From positions 1 to 64,000 of the forward strand of contig NZ_RFFG01000012.1 in NCBI RefSeq assembly GCF_003696215.1: a stretch of 64,000 nucleotides of DNA, given 5' to 3'. Below, one piece after another: positions 53,988-62,241 of this stretch (position 1 is the stretch's first letter; the number at the start of each line of letters is the position of its first letter). Both the position numbers and the translations under genes were made by a program. This stretch comes from Actinomadura harenae. GTDB lineage: Bacteria; Actinomycetota; Actinomycetes; Streptosporangiales; Streptosporangiaceae. The notes beneath the pieces are model-generated. The model worked only from the letters and a program-made list of their open reading frames with translations. It did not search any database and was not told where the DNA came from.

Positions 53988-55322
53988 ATGGACCTCTGGC
54001 TCGACGGCCACCGGGCTCCCGTCCCGGACGAGATCACCGCGCACGACCTGCCCGTCACCGGCGACCTGCCCGCCGAACTGAACGGCCGCTACCTGCGCAA
54101 CGGGCCGAACCCGAGGCCCGGCGAGCCGAGCGGGCACTGGTTCACCGGGCACGGCATGGTGCACGGGATCCGGCTGCGGGACGGACGCGCCGAGTGGTAC
54201 CGCAACCGCTGGGTCCGCACGAACCGGTTCACCGGCGACACCCCGTTCGTCCGCGAGGGGGGAACGTTCGACCTCACGTCCGTCCAGGCGAACACGCACG
54301 TGATCGCGCACGACGGGACGGTGTACGCGCTGGTCGAGGTCGGCCTGCCCTACGCGCTCACGCCCGACCTGGACACGATCGGCCCGTGCGACTTCGGCGG
54401 GCTGCTGACGACGGCGATGACGGCGCATCCCAAGCGGGATCCGCGCACGGGCGACCTGCTGTTCTTCGGCTACGGGTTCGTCCCGCCCTACCTGACCTAC
54501 CACCGGCTGTCGGCGGACGGCGTGCTCGTCGAGAGCCGCGAGGTCGAGGTGCCGGGGCCGACGATGATGCACGACTTCGCGATCACCGAGCACCATGTCG
54601 TCTGGCTCGACCTGCCGATGGTGTTCGACATGGAGCTCGCCGGACGCCCCGGGATGCCGTTCCGCTGGGACGACGCGTACGGCGCGCGCCTGGGCGTCAT
54701 GCCGCGCGAGGGCGGCGGGCCGGTGCGCTGGTACGACGTCGACCCCTGCTACGTGTTCCACGTCGGCAACGCCTATGAGAACGAGCGCGGGGGCGTCGTT
54801 CTCACGGGTGCGCGTTACCGCGACGCCGACATCACCGCGCTGTGGGGAAGCATCGGCGGGGAGCCGGATCCGGCGTCCGCGGCCGCGGACCTGGGCGCGT
54901 CCCGGCTGCACCGCTGGACGCTCGACCCGGCCACAGGACGCGCGTTCGAAGAGCCGCTGGACGACCGGAACGTCGAGTTCCCAACACACGACGACGACCG
55001 CACCGGCCTGCCCCATCGGTTCCTGTACACGGTCGCCGGTTCCGGGCTCGTCAAGTACGACCTGCACACGGGGACGTCCGCCGAGCGCGACTTCGGTGGG
55101 CGTGCGGGTGGGGGGCATGTCGGGGAGGCGGTGTTCGTCCCGGCCGAGGACGCCCGGGCCGAGGACGACGGGTGGCTGCTGACCATCGCGTCCGACCCGT
55201 CCGGTTCGCGGCTTCTGGTGCTGAACGCGGGCGACCTCTCGGAGCGGGCCCGGGTCGAGCTGCCGCGCCGCGTCCCCGCGGGCTTCCACGGGAGCTGGAT
55301 CCCGGACGACGTCGTAAGGTGA
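53988..55322 (+). CDS. carotenoid oxygenase family protein
   Basis: 444-residue Fe(II) dioxygenase of the carotenoid/stilbene cleavage family. The four iron-ligand histidines are present in TAHPKRD, TMMHDFAI, VFHVGN and GFHGSW. N-terminal GRYLRNGPNPRP is typical. Cleaves a double bond of a carotenoid or apocarotenoid, giving aldehydes. Follows the PadR-controlled membrane protein by 77 bases of C-rich repeats; an aldehyde dehydrogenase lies next. Confidence 0.9.
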   Translation: MDLWLDGHRAPVPDEITAHDLPVTGDLPAELNGRYLRNGPNPRPGEPSGHWFTGHGMVHGIRLRDGRAEWYRNRWVRTNRFTGDTPFVREGGTFDLTSVQANTHVIAHDGTVYALVEVGLPYALTPDLDTIGPCDFGGLLTTAMTAHPKRDPRTGDLLFFGYGFVPPYLTYHRLSADGVLVESREVEVPGPTMMHDFAITEHHVVWLDLPMVFDMELAGRPGMPFRWDDAYGARLGVMPREGGGPVRWYDVDPCYVFHVGNAYENERGGVVLTGARYRDADITALWGSIGGEPDPASAAADLGASRLHRWTLDPATGRAFEEPLDDRNVEFPTHDDDRTGLPHRFLYTVAGSGLVKYDLHTGTSAERDFGGRAGGGHVGEAVFVPAEDARAEDDGWLLTIASDPSGSRLLVLNAGDLSERARVELPRRVPAGFHGSWIPDDVVR

Positions 55323-55343
55323 TTTACTAGCCGGTACGCAGGC

Positions 55344-55355
55344 AAGTGGTCACTT
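55344..55355. promoter_or_regulatory. operator-like inverted repeat before the aldehyde dehydrogenase
   Basis: AAGTG-GT-CACTT, 28 bases before the ATG. Confidence 0.4.
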
Positions 55356-55382
55356 ACCCTGTTGAGTCGCCCGGAGGCAGCC

Positions 55383-56882
55383 ATGTCCGTCGCCACGGAA
55401 AGCACCACCTTCCCCTCGCTGAACCCGGCCACCGGGGAGGTGGTCGCCGAGCATCCCGTGCACGACGCCGCGGCCGTCGCGGAGGCCGTGGCGAAGGCGC
55501 GCGACGCCGCCGCGTGGTGGGGCGAACTGGGCTGGAAGGAACGGCGCGTCCGGCTGCTGAACGTCAAGGGCGCGCTCACCCGCAACCTGAACCGGATGGC
55601 CGAGCTCATCCACCAGGAGACGGGCAAGACCCTCCAGGACGCCCAGCTCGAGACGGTCATGGCGATCTCGCACCTGGACTGGGCCGCCCGGCACGCCGCC
55701 AAGGTGCTCGGCCCGCGCACGGTGTTCCCGGGCGTGATGTCGCTGAACCAGAAGGCCGTCCTGGAGTACCAGCCGCTCGGCGTCGTCGGCGTCATCGGCC
55801 CCTGGAACTACCCGATCTTCACCCCGATGGGCTCGATCGCCTACGCACTCGCCGCGGGCAACGCCGTGGTGTTCAAGCCGTCGGAGTTCACGCCCGGCGT
55901 CGGCGTCCTGCTCTGCGAGCTGTTCACCACGGTGATCCCGGAGCGTCCGGTGTTCCAGGTCGTCACCGGCTTCGGCGAGACGGGCGGCGCGCTCGCGTCG
56001 TCCCCGGACGTCGACAAGATCGCGTTCACCGGCTCGGGCCGGACGGCCAAGCGCGTCATGGCCGCCTGCGCCGAGAACCTCACCCCGATCGTCGCCGAGT
56101 GCGGCGGCAAGGACGCCTGCATCGTCGACGCGGGCGCCGACCTCGAGGCCGCCGCCGACTCGGCGCTGTGGGGCGCGATGGCGAACGCGGGCCAGACCTG
56201 CATCGGCGTCGAGCGCGTCTACGTCGTGGACGAGGAGTACGACGCGTTCCTCGCCAAGCTGACCGAGCGCGCCGCCCGGCTCCGCCCGGGCTTCGACCGC
56301 GAGGCCGCCTACGGCCCGATCACCATGCCGTCCCAGCTGGACGTCATCGAGCGGCACATCAAGGACGCCCTCGACAAGGGCGGCAAGGCGGTCGTCGGCG
56401 GGCCCGAGTCGGTCCGCGCGCCGTACGTCGAGCCGGTCGTGCTGACCGACGTCCCGGACGACTCGGCCGCGGTCCGTGAGGAGACCTTCGGGCCGACCAT
56501 CACCGTCCACCGCGTCCGCGACCTGGACGAGGCCGTCGAGAAGGCCAACGCGACCGGCTACGGCCTGGCGGGCTCGATCTTCTCCAAGGACAAGGCACGC
56601 GCCATGGACGCCGCCCGCCGCATGCGATCGGGCATGACGTCCATCAACGCGTTCGCCGCGTTCGCGCTGGTCGCCGCCCTGCCGTTCGGCGGCGTCGGCG
56701 AGTCCGGCTTCGGCCGCATCCACGGCGCCGACGGCCTGCGCGAGTTCGCCCGGCCGAAGGCCATCACGCGCCAGCGCTTCGCCCTCCCGGCGAACCTGAC
56801 GTCCTTCGACCGCACCGAGAAGCAGATGGCCCAGGTGCTGCAACTGGTCACGATGCTCCACGGCAAGCGCTACAAGCGCTGA
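55383..56882 (+). CDS. aldehyde dehydrogenase
   Basis: 499 residues, NAD(P)-dependent. Catalytic glutamate in VAECGGKDACIVD, nucleophile cysteine in NAGQTCIGVERVYV, and the oxyanion asparagine in PWNYPIFTPMGSI. Resembles succinate-semialdehyde/coniferyl-type enzymes. Neighbourhood suggests oxidation of apocarotenal aldehydes (inference). ATG 55383 follows GGAGG; TTG 55362 is less likely. Confidence 0.88.
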   Translation: MSVATESTTFPSLNPATGEVVAEHPVHDAAAVAEAVAKARDAAAWWGELGWKERRVRLLNVKGALTRNLNRMAELIHQETGKTLQDAQLETVMAISHLDWAARHAAKVLGPRTVFPGVMSLNQKAVLEYQPLGVVGVIGPWNYPIFTPMGSIAYALAAGNAVVFKPSEFTPGVGVLLCELFTTVIPERPVFQVVTGFGETGGALASSPDVDKIAFTGSGRTAKRVMAACAENLTPIVAECGGKDACIVDAGADLEAAADSALWGAMANAGQTCIGVERVYVVDEEYDAFLAKLTERAARLRPGFDREAAYGPITMPSQLDVIERHIKDALDKGGKAVVGGPESVRAPYVEPVVLTDVPDDSAAVREETFGPTITVHRVRDLDEAVEKANATGYGLAGSIFSKDKARAMDAARRMRSGMTSINAFAAFALVAALPFGGVGESGFGRIHGADGLREFARPKAITRQRFALPANLTSFDRTEKQMAQVLQLVTMLHGKRYKR

Positions 56883-56898
56883 CCCGGCCGTCCCCCGG

Positions 56899-56936
56899 AA
56901 CCCCTCGGCCATCCGCTCAGCGGGCGCCGAGGGGTT
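56899..56936 (+). terminator. rho-independent terminator of the aldehyde dehydrogenase gene
   Basis: 11-bp stem (56899-56909 with 56926-56936), 16-base loop, directly followed by TTCT within a four-T run. Confidence 0.8.
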
Positions 56937-57104
56937 TTCTGCGCGCCCGGATGGCGCGGTGTGCGATGCGCCAGCCTCGCGGCCCTCGCTTCACGACGTC
57001 CTGGTAGACGCTACTGCCCGCCGTGCCGTCGGCGAAGACGCCGATCGCCTTGGAACGGGCATGGACCTCGTCTTCCCCCACTTCCGTGAGGACGAGCCGC
57101 CGAG
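56917..57104 (-). pseudogene. 3' remnant of an NTF2/SnoaL-like gene
   Basis: On the minus strand one frame reads like the end of an NTF2-fold protein: RRLVLTEVGEDEVHARSKA, then GVFADGTAGSSVYQDVVKRG and WRIAHRAIRARR, with a stop at 56917. There is no start or upstream part: past about 57100 the sequence belongs to another remnant on the other strand. The gene has lost its 5' half. Confidence 0.6.
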
Positions 57105-57278
57105 GTGCTCGCCGTTCGCGCGAAGCGGGCCGGGACGCTCCGGGACGGCATCGCGACCGCCGACCTGCTGGCGCTGGTCAGCGGGGGGGCGATGACGGCC
57201 GGGAACACCGGCGAAGCGCGCCGGCTGCTTCGCCTGGTCAGGGACGGTCTGGAGCCCCGGACGGCCCGAACGCCCTGA
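57090..57278 (+). pseudogene. 3' remnant of a TetR regulator
   Basis: The frame from about 57090 reads VLAVRAKRAGTLRDGIATAD then LLALVSGGAMTAGNTGEARR and RLVRDGLEP. This is the usual C-terminal end of a TetR ligand domain, with a stop at 57276-57278. An in-frame stop at 57087-57089 and the absence of any helix-turn-helix show that the 5' part is gone. It overlaps the convergent TetR gene by 41 bases. Confidence 0.6.
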
Positions 57279-57882
57279 GGAAGGTGTCGACGGCCTCGCG
57301 GGCGCCGGCCCTCAGGCCGTCCTCGGAGAGGGGCCGGGTGCCGAAGCGGGTGCGCCGGTCGACCGGTCCCGTGAGCAGCCCCGTGAACTGCTCGGCGGCC
57401 AGCTCGGGATCGGTGAGGTTCAGCCGTCCCGCGAGGGCGAGGCGGGCGAACCGGTCGGCGAGGGTCTGGAGGACGCGGTCGGCGACGCCGCTCTGCGTGA
57501 CGTCCAGCAGGTCGGGGAACTGGCCGTGCTCGGCCAGCAGGAGCCGCCGGACGGCCCAGGACCGCTCGTCGCAGTAGCACTCGAGCAGTCGGCGGCCGAC
57601 GTCCTCCAGCAGGTCGCGCAGGTCGCCGCCCGTGTCCGCGAGGACCTCGAGCGCGGCCAGGTTCGCGGTGAGCACGCGTTCGGCCTGCGCCGCGAAGGAC
57701 GCCCTGAACAGGGCCTCCTTGTCGCCGAAGTGGTTGTAGACGGTGGCCTTGGCGACGCCCGCCTCGGCGGCGATGACGTCCACGCCCGCCTGCGCGTACC
57801 CCTCGCGGCCGATCACCGCGAACGCGGCGTCGAGGATCGCCCGCCGCTTGTCGATGCGGCCTCGCGCCGCCGTCGCCTCCAT
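57238..57882 (-). CDS. TetR-family regulator of the DHA2 pump
   Basis: 214 residues. Helix-turn-helix AILDAAFAVIGREGYAQAGV and IAAEAGVAKATVYNHFGDK, then a TetR_C domain (AcrR type). Divergent from the DHA2 transporter with an inverted repeat in between, the standard arrangement for a drug-responsive repressor. Confidence 0.9.
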   Translation of the reverse strand: MEATAARGRIDKRRAILDAAFAVIGREGYAQAGVDVIAAEAGVAKATVYNHFGDKEALFRASFAAQAERVLTANLAALEVLADTGGDLRDLLEDVGRRLLECYCDERSWAVRRLLLAEHGQFPDLLDVTQSGVADRVLQTLADRFARLALAGRLNLTDPELAAEQFTGLLTGPVDRRTRFGTRPLSEDGLRAGAREAVDTFLRAFGPSGAPDRP

Positions 57883-57971
57883 GCCGCGCAGTGTACCGGC
57901 CGCATCCCCGACTTGGACTCACCGGTCTACTTCGCCGCACCGACTTGTTCAATACCGTCCAGACTTCTATG

Positions 57972-57989
57972 TTGGACGCACCAGTCCAA
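57972..57989. promoter_or_regulatory. TetR operator upstream of the DHA2 pump gene
   Basis: TTGGAC-gcacca-GTCCAA, 12 bases before the ATG at 58002 and just after a possible -10 box TATGTT. Binding would block transcription of the pump. Confidence 0.65.
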
Positions 57990-58001
57990 TTAAGGAGTCT
58001 G

Positions 58002-59411
58002 ATGAATACAGATGCGTTCGATCCCGCGCTGCGGCGGCTGATCGCCGTGGTGCTGCTCGGCGGGATCATGGGGATCCTGGACGCCACGATGGTGTCCGTC
58101 GCCGCCGACCACCTCGTCGGCGAGTTCGGCAGCACGCTCGGCTCGGTCGGCTGGGTCTCCACCGGCTACCTGCTGGCGCTCACCGTGACGGTCCCGGTGA
58201 CCGCCTGGGCCGCCGGGCGGTTCGGCTCCCGGCGCCCCTGGCTCGCCGGGCTGACGCTGTTCATCGCCGGGTCGCTGGCCTGCGCGTTCGCCGCGAACCT
58301 GCCGCAGCTGGTGGCGTTCCGGATCGTCCAGGGCGTCGGCGCGGGGATCGTCGACCCGCTGGTCATGGTGATCCTGGCGCGCGGCGCCGGGCCGGCGCGG
58401 GCCGGACGGGTCATGGGGATCATGGGCGTGGTGCTGTCGCTCGGGCCCGTCCTCGGCCCGGCCCTCGGCGGCCTGGTCCTGGACGGCCTCGGCTGGCGCT
58501 GGATGTTCCTGATCAACCTGCCGGTCGGCGTGGTCGCGTTCGCCCTCGCGCTGCGGATCGTCCCGCGCGACGAGCCGGCCGCCCCGGACACCCGCCTCGA
58601 CCTGGTCGGGCTCGCCCTCCTCGGGCCGGGGTTCGCGGCCGTCCTGCTCGGGTTGTCGCGGGTCGCCGGGCAGGGCGGCGCGGGCGCCTGGGCGCCGTTC
58701 GCGGCCGGGGCCGTGCTGCTCGCGGGCTACGCCGTCCGCGCGCTGACCGTGAAGCGGACGCCTCCCCTGCTCGACCTGCGGCTCTTCACCCGTCCGGCGT
58801 TCAGCGCGAGCGTCGGGATCATGGCGCTGTCGGGCCTGGTGACGTTCGGGTTGATGTTCCTGCTGCCGCTCTACTACCAGCAGGCGCACGGGCACGGCGC
58901 GCGCGTCGCGGGCCTGCTGGTCGCGCCGGTCGGGCTCGGCGCGTCGCTGGCCATGCCGATCGCCGGACGGCTCTCCGACCGCGTCGGGTCACGCGTCCTC
59001 GCCCGTTGCGGCGCGCTGATGGCGGCCGCGTCCGTCGTGTCCCTGGCCTGGGTCGGCGGGCGGACGCCCGAGGCTTGGAGCGGCCTCGCCGCGCTCGCCG
59101 CCGGGATCAGCATGGGCCTCATGGCCGCGCCGACGATGGGCGCGCTCTACCGGACGCTGCCGCCCGAGCTGATCCCGCAGGGCAGCTCGAGCCTGTACAT
59201 GCTGAACCAGCTCGGCGGATCCCTGGGGATCGCCGCGGTCGCGGTCATCATGCAGCGGTCGGACGGCGCGGTCCCGGGCGTCCACCATGGCGCCTGGCTG
59301 CTGGCGGGCGGCCTGCTCACCGCCGCCGCGATCACCGTCCTCCTCCCCGGACGCCCCGCCCGGGCGGCGGCGTCTCCGCAGGTCGAACGCGAGGCGACCC
59401 AGGTGTCCTGA
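58002..59411 (+). CDS. MFS transporter, DHA2 (EmrB/QacA) family
   Basis: 469 residues, 14 predicted helices. DHA2 marks: LDATMVSVAADHL in helix 1, GYLLALTVTVPVTAWAAGRF and the antiporter motif C region GVVLSLGPVLGPALGGLVLD. Proton-driven export of drugs or hydrophobic compounds. AAGGAG precedes ATG 58002. Confidence 0.92.
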   Translation: MNTDAFDPALRRLIAVVLLGGIMGILDATMVSVAADHLVGEFGSTLGSVGWVSTGYLLALTVTVPVTAWAAGRFGSRRPWLAGLTLFIAGSLACAFAANLPQLVAFRIVQGVGAGIVDPLVMVILARGAGPARAGRVMGIMGVVLSLGPVLGPALGGLVLDGLGWRWMFLINLPVGVVAFALALRIVPRDEPAAPDTRLDLVGLALLGPGFAAVLLGLSRVAGQGGAGAWAPFAAGAVLLAGYAVRALTVKRTPPLLDLRLFTRPAFSASVGIMALSGLVTFGLMFLLPLYYQQAHGHGARVAGLLVAPVGLGASLAMPIAGRLSDRVGSRVLARCGALMAAASVVSLAWVGGRTPEAWSGLAALAAGISMGLMAAPTMGALYRTLPPELIPQGSSSLYMLNQLGGSLGIAAVAVIMQRSDGAVPGVHHGAWLLAGGLLTAAAITVLLPGRPARAAASPQVEREATQVS

Positions 59412-59453
59412 CGTCCGGCGACGGCCGCCTAGGCCGGGGCGGGAACGATTGGA

Positions 59454-59472
59454 TAATACGCGCCGCGTATTA
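59454..59472. promoter_or_regulatory. 19-bp perfect palindrome
   Basis: TAATACGCG-C-CGCGTATTA, in the gap between the DHA2 gene and the 38-residue gene. It is AT-rich for this genome and has the size of a TetR- or GntR-type operator. Confidence 0.6.
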
Positions 59473-59484
59473 GGACCTTCCTAG

Positions 59485-59503
59485 GACGCCCGAATAGGGC
59501 GTC
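59485..59503 (+). terminator. small hairpin between the palindrome and the small gene
   Basis: GACGCCC-gaata-GGGCGTC, 7-bp perfect stem. It may end the DHA2 transcript or form part of the small gene's control region. Confidence 0.45.
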
Positions 59504-59583
59504 ATCCTCATGTGCCCACCGGGGTCTTAGGGCGAATCTATAGATGTCGGCAGGGACCTGCCGGCGGAGATGAGGAGAAGAAG

Positions 59584-59700
59584 ATGTACCACCACTCGTT
59601 CGCCCAGGGCATCGCCAAGCAGCGCGTATCGGCGCGGCGCACGGAGGCCAAGGCCACGTGGCGCGCGGCCAAGGCCAAGGCGAAGGCGCGTCAGCGGTGA
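59584..59700 (+). CDS. 38-residue basic peptide
   Basis: The peptide starts MYHHSFAQGIAKQRVSARR and continues with Lys/Arg/Ala helix (AAKAKAKARQR). A clear GAGGAG lies 8-13 bases before ATG 59584. A promoter-like region and the 19-bp palindrome lie upstream, and a strong terminator follows 53 bases after the stop, so it is a complete transcription unit. Possible nucleic-acid- or ribosome-binding peptide; no family recognised. Confidence 0.6.
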   Translation: MYHHSFAQGIAKQRVSARRTEAKATWRAAKAKAKARQR

Positions 59701-59753
59701 CGCCCGCGGCCAGGCGGCGGCCCTCCGAACCGGACGGCTGTCGCGACGACAAG

Positions 59754-59785
59754 AGGCCCTCACCACCGGCAGGTGGTGAGGGCCT
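59754..59785. terminator. strong bidirectional terminator
   Basis: 14-bp perfect stem (59754-59767 with 59772-59785), GGCA loop, then CACCCTTTT on the plus strand. Serves the small gene and the convergent GMC gene. Confidence 0.85.
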
Positions 59786-59797
59786 CACCCTTTTCCC

Positions 59798-61393
59798 CTA
59801 CAGCGAGGCGGGTGCGAGCGGCTCGCGCCCGCGGATGAGGTCCGCCGCCCGCTCCGCGATCGCGATCGTCGGCGCATTGGTGTTCCCGCGCGGCACGGAC
59901 GGCATGACCGACGCGTCCACCACCCGCAGGCCCTCGACGCCCCGGACCCGCAGCTCGGGATCGCACACCGAGGACGACGCGTCCCCGCCCATCGCGCACG
60001 TGCTCGTCGGATGGAACAGCGTCGCGACCTCCCGCCGGACGAACGCCTCGATGTCCGCGTCCGACGCGGCCTGCTCGCCGGGCGCGAACTCGCCCGCGAC
60101 CAGCGACGCCAGCGGCCCGGTCGCCGCGATCTCCCGCGCCTGCCGCACCCCCGCGACCAGGACGTCCAGATCCGCCTTGGCCGCCAGGTAGGCCGGGTCG
60201 ATCAGCGGCTTGGCGTGCGGCGACGCCGACCGCAGCGTGAGTGCGCCGCGGCTCTCGACCGCGACGGCCGTGGCGAACACCGACAGCAGCCGCTGCGACG
60301 ACTCCACCAGCCCCTGGTTCACGAACGGCGTGGGCAGCACGTGGTACTGGAGGTCCGGCGCGGGCAGGCCGTCCACGGTCCTGGCGAAACCGCCGACCTC
60401 CGCCACGTTGGACGCGTACGGGCCGCGCCCGAACGCCTGCCACTGCGCGAACTTCAGCGGGCTCGGCAGCTCGAAAAGGCTCTTCACGCGCGGCGTCGCG
60501 AACATGACGTTCACGAACGGATGGTCCTGCAGGCCCTGGCCGACGGGCGCGTCCACGACCACGTCGATGCCGTGTTCCCGCAGGTGGTCGGCCGGTCCGA
60601 TGCCGGACAGCATGAGCAGCTGCGGGCTGTTCACCGCGCCGCCCGACAGGATGACCTCGCCCTCCGCCCGCACCGTGACCGTCTCGCCGCGCGCCTCGTA
60701 GGTCACGCCGACGGCCCGTCCGCCCTCGATGTCCACGCCGGTGACCAGCGCGTCCGTGACGACCGTGAGGTTCGCGCGGTCCCGGACGGGACGCAGGTAC
60801 CCCGTCGCGGTCGACCAGCGCCGGCCCTTCTTGTGCGTGACCTGGTAGGAGCCGACGCCGTCCGGGTCCGCGCCGTTGAAGTCGTGGTTCTCCGCCAGCC
60901 CGGCCGCCCGCGCCGACCTCACCCAGGCGCGCGACAGCGGGTGCGTGTACCGGCGGTCCTCGACGTGCAGCGGCCCGCCGACGCCGTGGTACTCGGACTC
61001 GCCGCGCTCCTGGTCCTCGGCCCGCCGGAAGTACGGCAACAGGTCGGAGTACCCCCAGCCCTCGCAGCCGTGGGAGTCGCGCCAGGTGTCGTAGTCGTAC
61101 CGGTGCCCGCGGATGTAGATCATCGCGTTCGTCGAGGAGGAGCCGCCGAGCGTCCGGCCGCGCGGCCAGTACACGCCGCGGCCGTCCGCGTGCTCCTGCG
61201 GGACGGTCGTGTAGTCCCAGTCGAACGGCCCCTTGATCAGCGCCGCCACCGCCGCCGGGATGTGGATCTCCACGGCGTCGTCCGGCGGCCCGGCCTCCAG
61301 CAGCAGCACCCGCGTCCCCGGGTCCTCGCTCAGCCGGTGCGCGAGCACGCAGCCCGCGCTCCCGGCGCCAACGATGATGTGGTCGTACGTCAC
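59798..61393 (-). CDS. GMC-family FAD oxidoreductase (choline dehydrogenase-like)
   Basis: 531 residues. FAD-binding IIVGAGSAGCVLAHRLSE, GMC signature GRTLGGSSSTNAMIYIRG, second signature GGAVNSPQLLMLSGIGP, and the catalytic histidine region FHPTSTCAMGG. Oxidises an alcohol; choline is only one possibility since no betB or betaine transporter is near. GTG start at 61393. Confidence 0.88.
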   Translation of the reverse strand: MTYDHIIVGAGSAGCVLAHRLSEDPGTRVLLLEAGPPDDAVEIHIPAAVAALIKGPFDWDYTTVPQEHADGRGVYWPRGRTLGGSSSTNAMIYIRGHRYDYDTWRDSHGCEGWGYSDLLPYFRRAEDQERGESEYHGVGGPLHVEDRRYTHPLSRAWVRSARAAGLAENHDFNGADPDGVGSYQVTHKKGRRWSTATGYLRPVRDRANLTVVTDALVTGVDIEGGRAVGVTYEARGETVTVRAEGEVILSGGAVNSPQLLMLSGIGPADHLREHGIDVVVDAPVGQGLQDHPFVNVMFATPRVKSLFELPSPLKFAQWQAFGRGPYASNVAEVGGFARTVDGLPAPDLQYHVLPTPFVNQGLVESSQRLLSVFATAVAVESRGALTLRSASPHAKPLIDPAYLAAKADLDVLVAGVRQAREIAATGPLASLVAGEFAPGEQAASDADIEAFVRREVATLFHPTSTCAMGGDASSSVCDPELRVRGVEGLRVVDASVMPSVPRGNTNAPTIAIAERAADLIRGREPLAPASL

Positions 61394-61468
61394 AGCCGCC
61401 TCCGCGCAAGGGGTCAGACCAGGCCAGTAAGTGAGAACCTACAGAACCAGACTCGGGGGCCCGCTGGA

Positions 61469-61474
61469 TAGGCT
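61469..61474 (+). promoter_or_regulatory. -10 box, probable leaderless promoter
   Basis: TAGGCT, then 6 bases, then ATG 61481. Confidence 0.5.
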
Positions 61475-61480
61475 CGGCCT

Positions 61481-62122
61481 ATGGCGAAGAACAGGGAGAC
61501 CCCCGTCGTGCTGTCGCGCATCTACACCCGGACGGGTGACGACGGCACCACGGCGCTCGGCGACATGTCCCGCACCCGCAAGACCGACCCGCGGCTCGCG
61601 GCCTACGCCGACGTGGACGAGGCGAACGCCGCGATCGGCGTCGCGCTCACGATGGGCGGCCTCGGCGAGGACGTCGCCACCGCGCTCGTCCGCGTCCAGA
61701 ACGACCTGTTCGACGTCGGCGCCGACCTGTGCGCCCCCGTCGTCCCCGACCCCGAGTACCCGCCGCTGCGCGTCGACGCGTCCTACGTGGAGCGCTTGGA
61801 GGGCGTCTGCGACGAGTTCAACGAGGGCCTGGAGCCGCTGCGCAGCTTCATCCTCCCCGGCGGAACGCCCGGCGGCTCCCTCCTGCACGTCGCCCGCACC
61901 GTCACCCGCCGCGCCGAGCGCACCGCGTGGGCCGCGATCGAGGCGCACGGCTCCGCCCCCCTGGACGAGTCGGGCCGTCCCACCGAGGACGCGGCGGCCG
62001 ACGGCGTGAACCCGCTGACCGCCAAGTACCTCAACCGCCTCTCCGACCTGCTGTTCATCCTCGGCCGCGTCGCGAACGCCGAGCACGGCGACGTCCTGTG
62101 GAAGCCGGGCGGAGAACGCTGA
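61481..62122 (+). CDS. pduO: cob(I)alamin adenosyltransferase, PduO type
   Basis: 213 residues; adenosylates cobalamin to the coenzyme B12 form used by methylmalonyl-CoA mutase and related enzymes. ATP-binding N-terminus IYTRTGDDGTTALGDMSR; helical bundle with RVQNDLFDVGADLC; C-terminal LTAKYLNRLSDLLFILGR with the conserved NRLSD. It fits the methylmalonyl-CoA epimerase at 41 kb functionally. Confidence 0.92.
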   Translation: MAKNRETPVVLSRIYTRTGDDGTTALGDMSRTRKTDPRLAAYADVDEANAAIGVALTMGGLGEDVATALVRVQNDLFDVGADLCAPVVPDPEYPPLRVDASYVERLEGVCDEFNEGLEPLRSFILPGGTPGGSLLHVARTVTRRAERTAWAAIEAHGSAPLDESGRPTEDAAADGVNPLTAKYLNRLSDLLFILGRVANAEHGDVLWKPGGER

Positions 62123-62131
62123 CACAGAACG

Positions 62132-62155
62132 GGGGGTGGGGTTAACCCCACCCCC
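62132..62155. terminator. 24-bp palindrome after pduO
   Basis: Perfect palindrome centred on GTTAAC, 9 bases after the pduO stop; RNA would form a G/C-rich stem. Confidence 0.55.
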
Positions 62156-62241
62156 GACTGTGTAGTCCCCCACCTCGTGGTTCACGGCGTCGGCCCTGGA
62201 GAATGAAGGAACTCGCTTCTCCAGAGAAAGACGCCACGTTC

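Noticed and set aside
56959..57195. 78-codon plus-strand ORF
   Set aside because: It has no family features and overlaps frames that clearly match NTF2-like and TetR ends, which explain the interval better.
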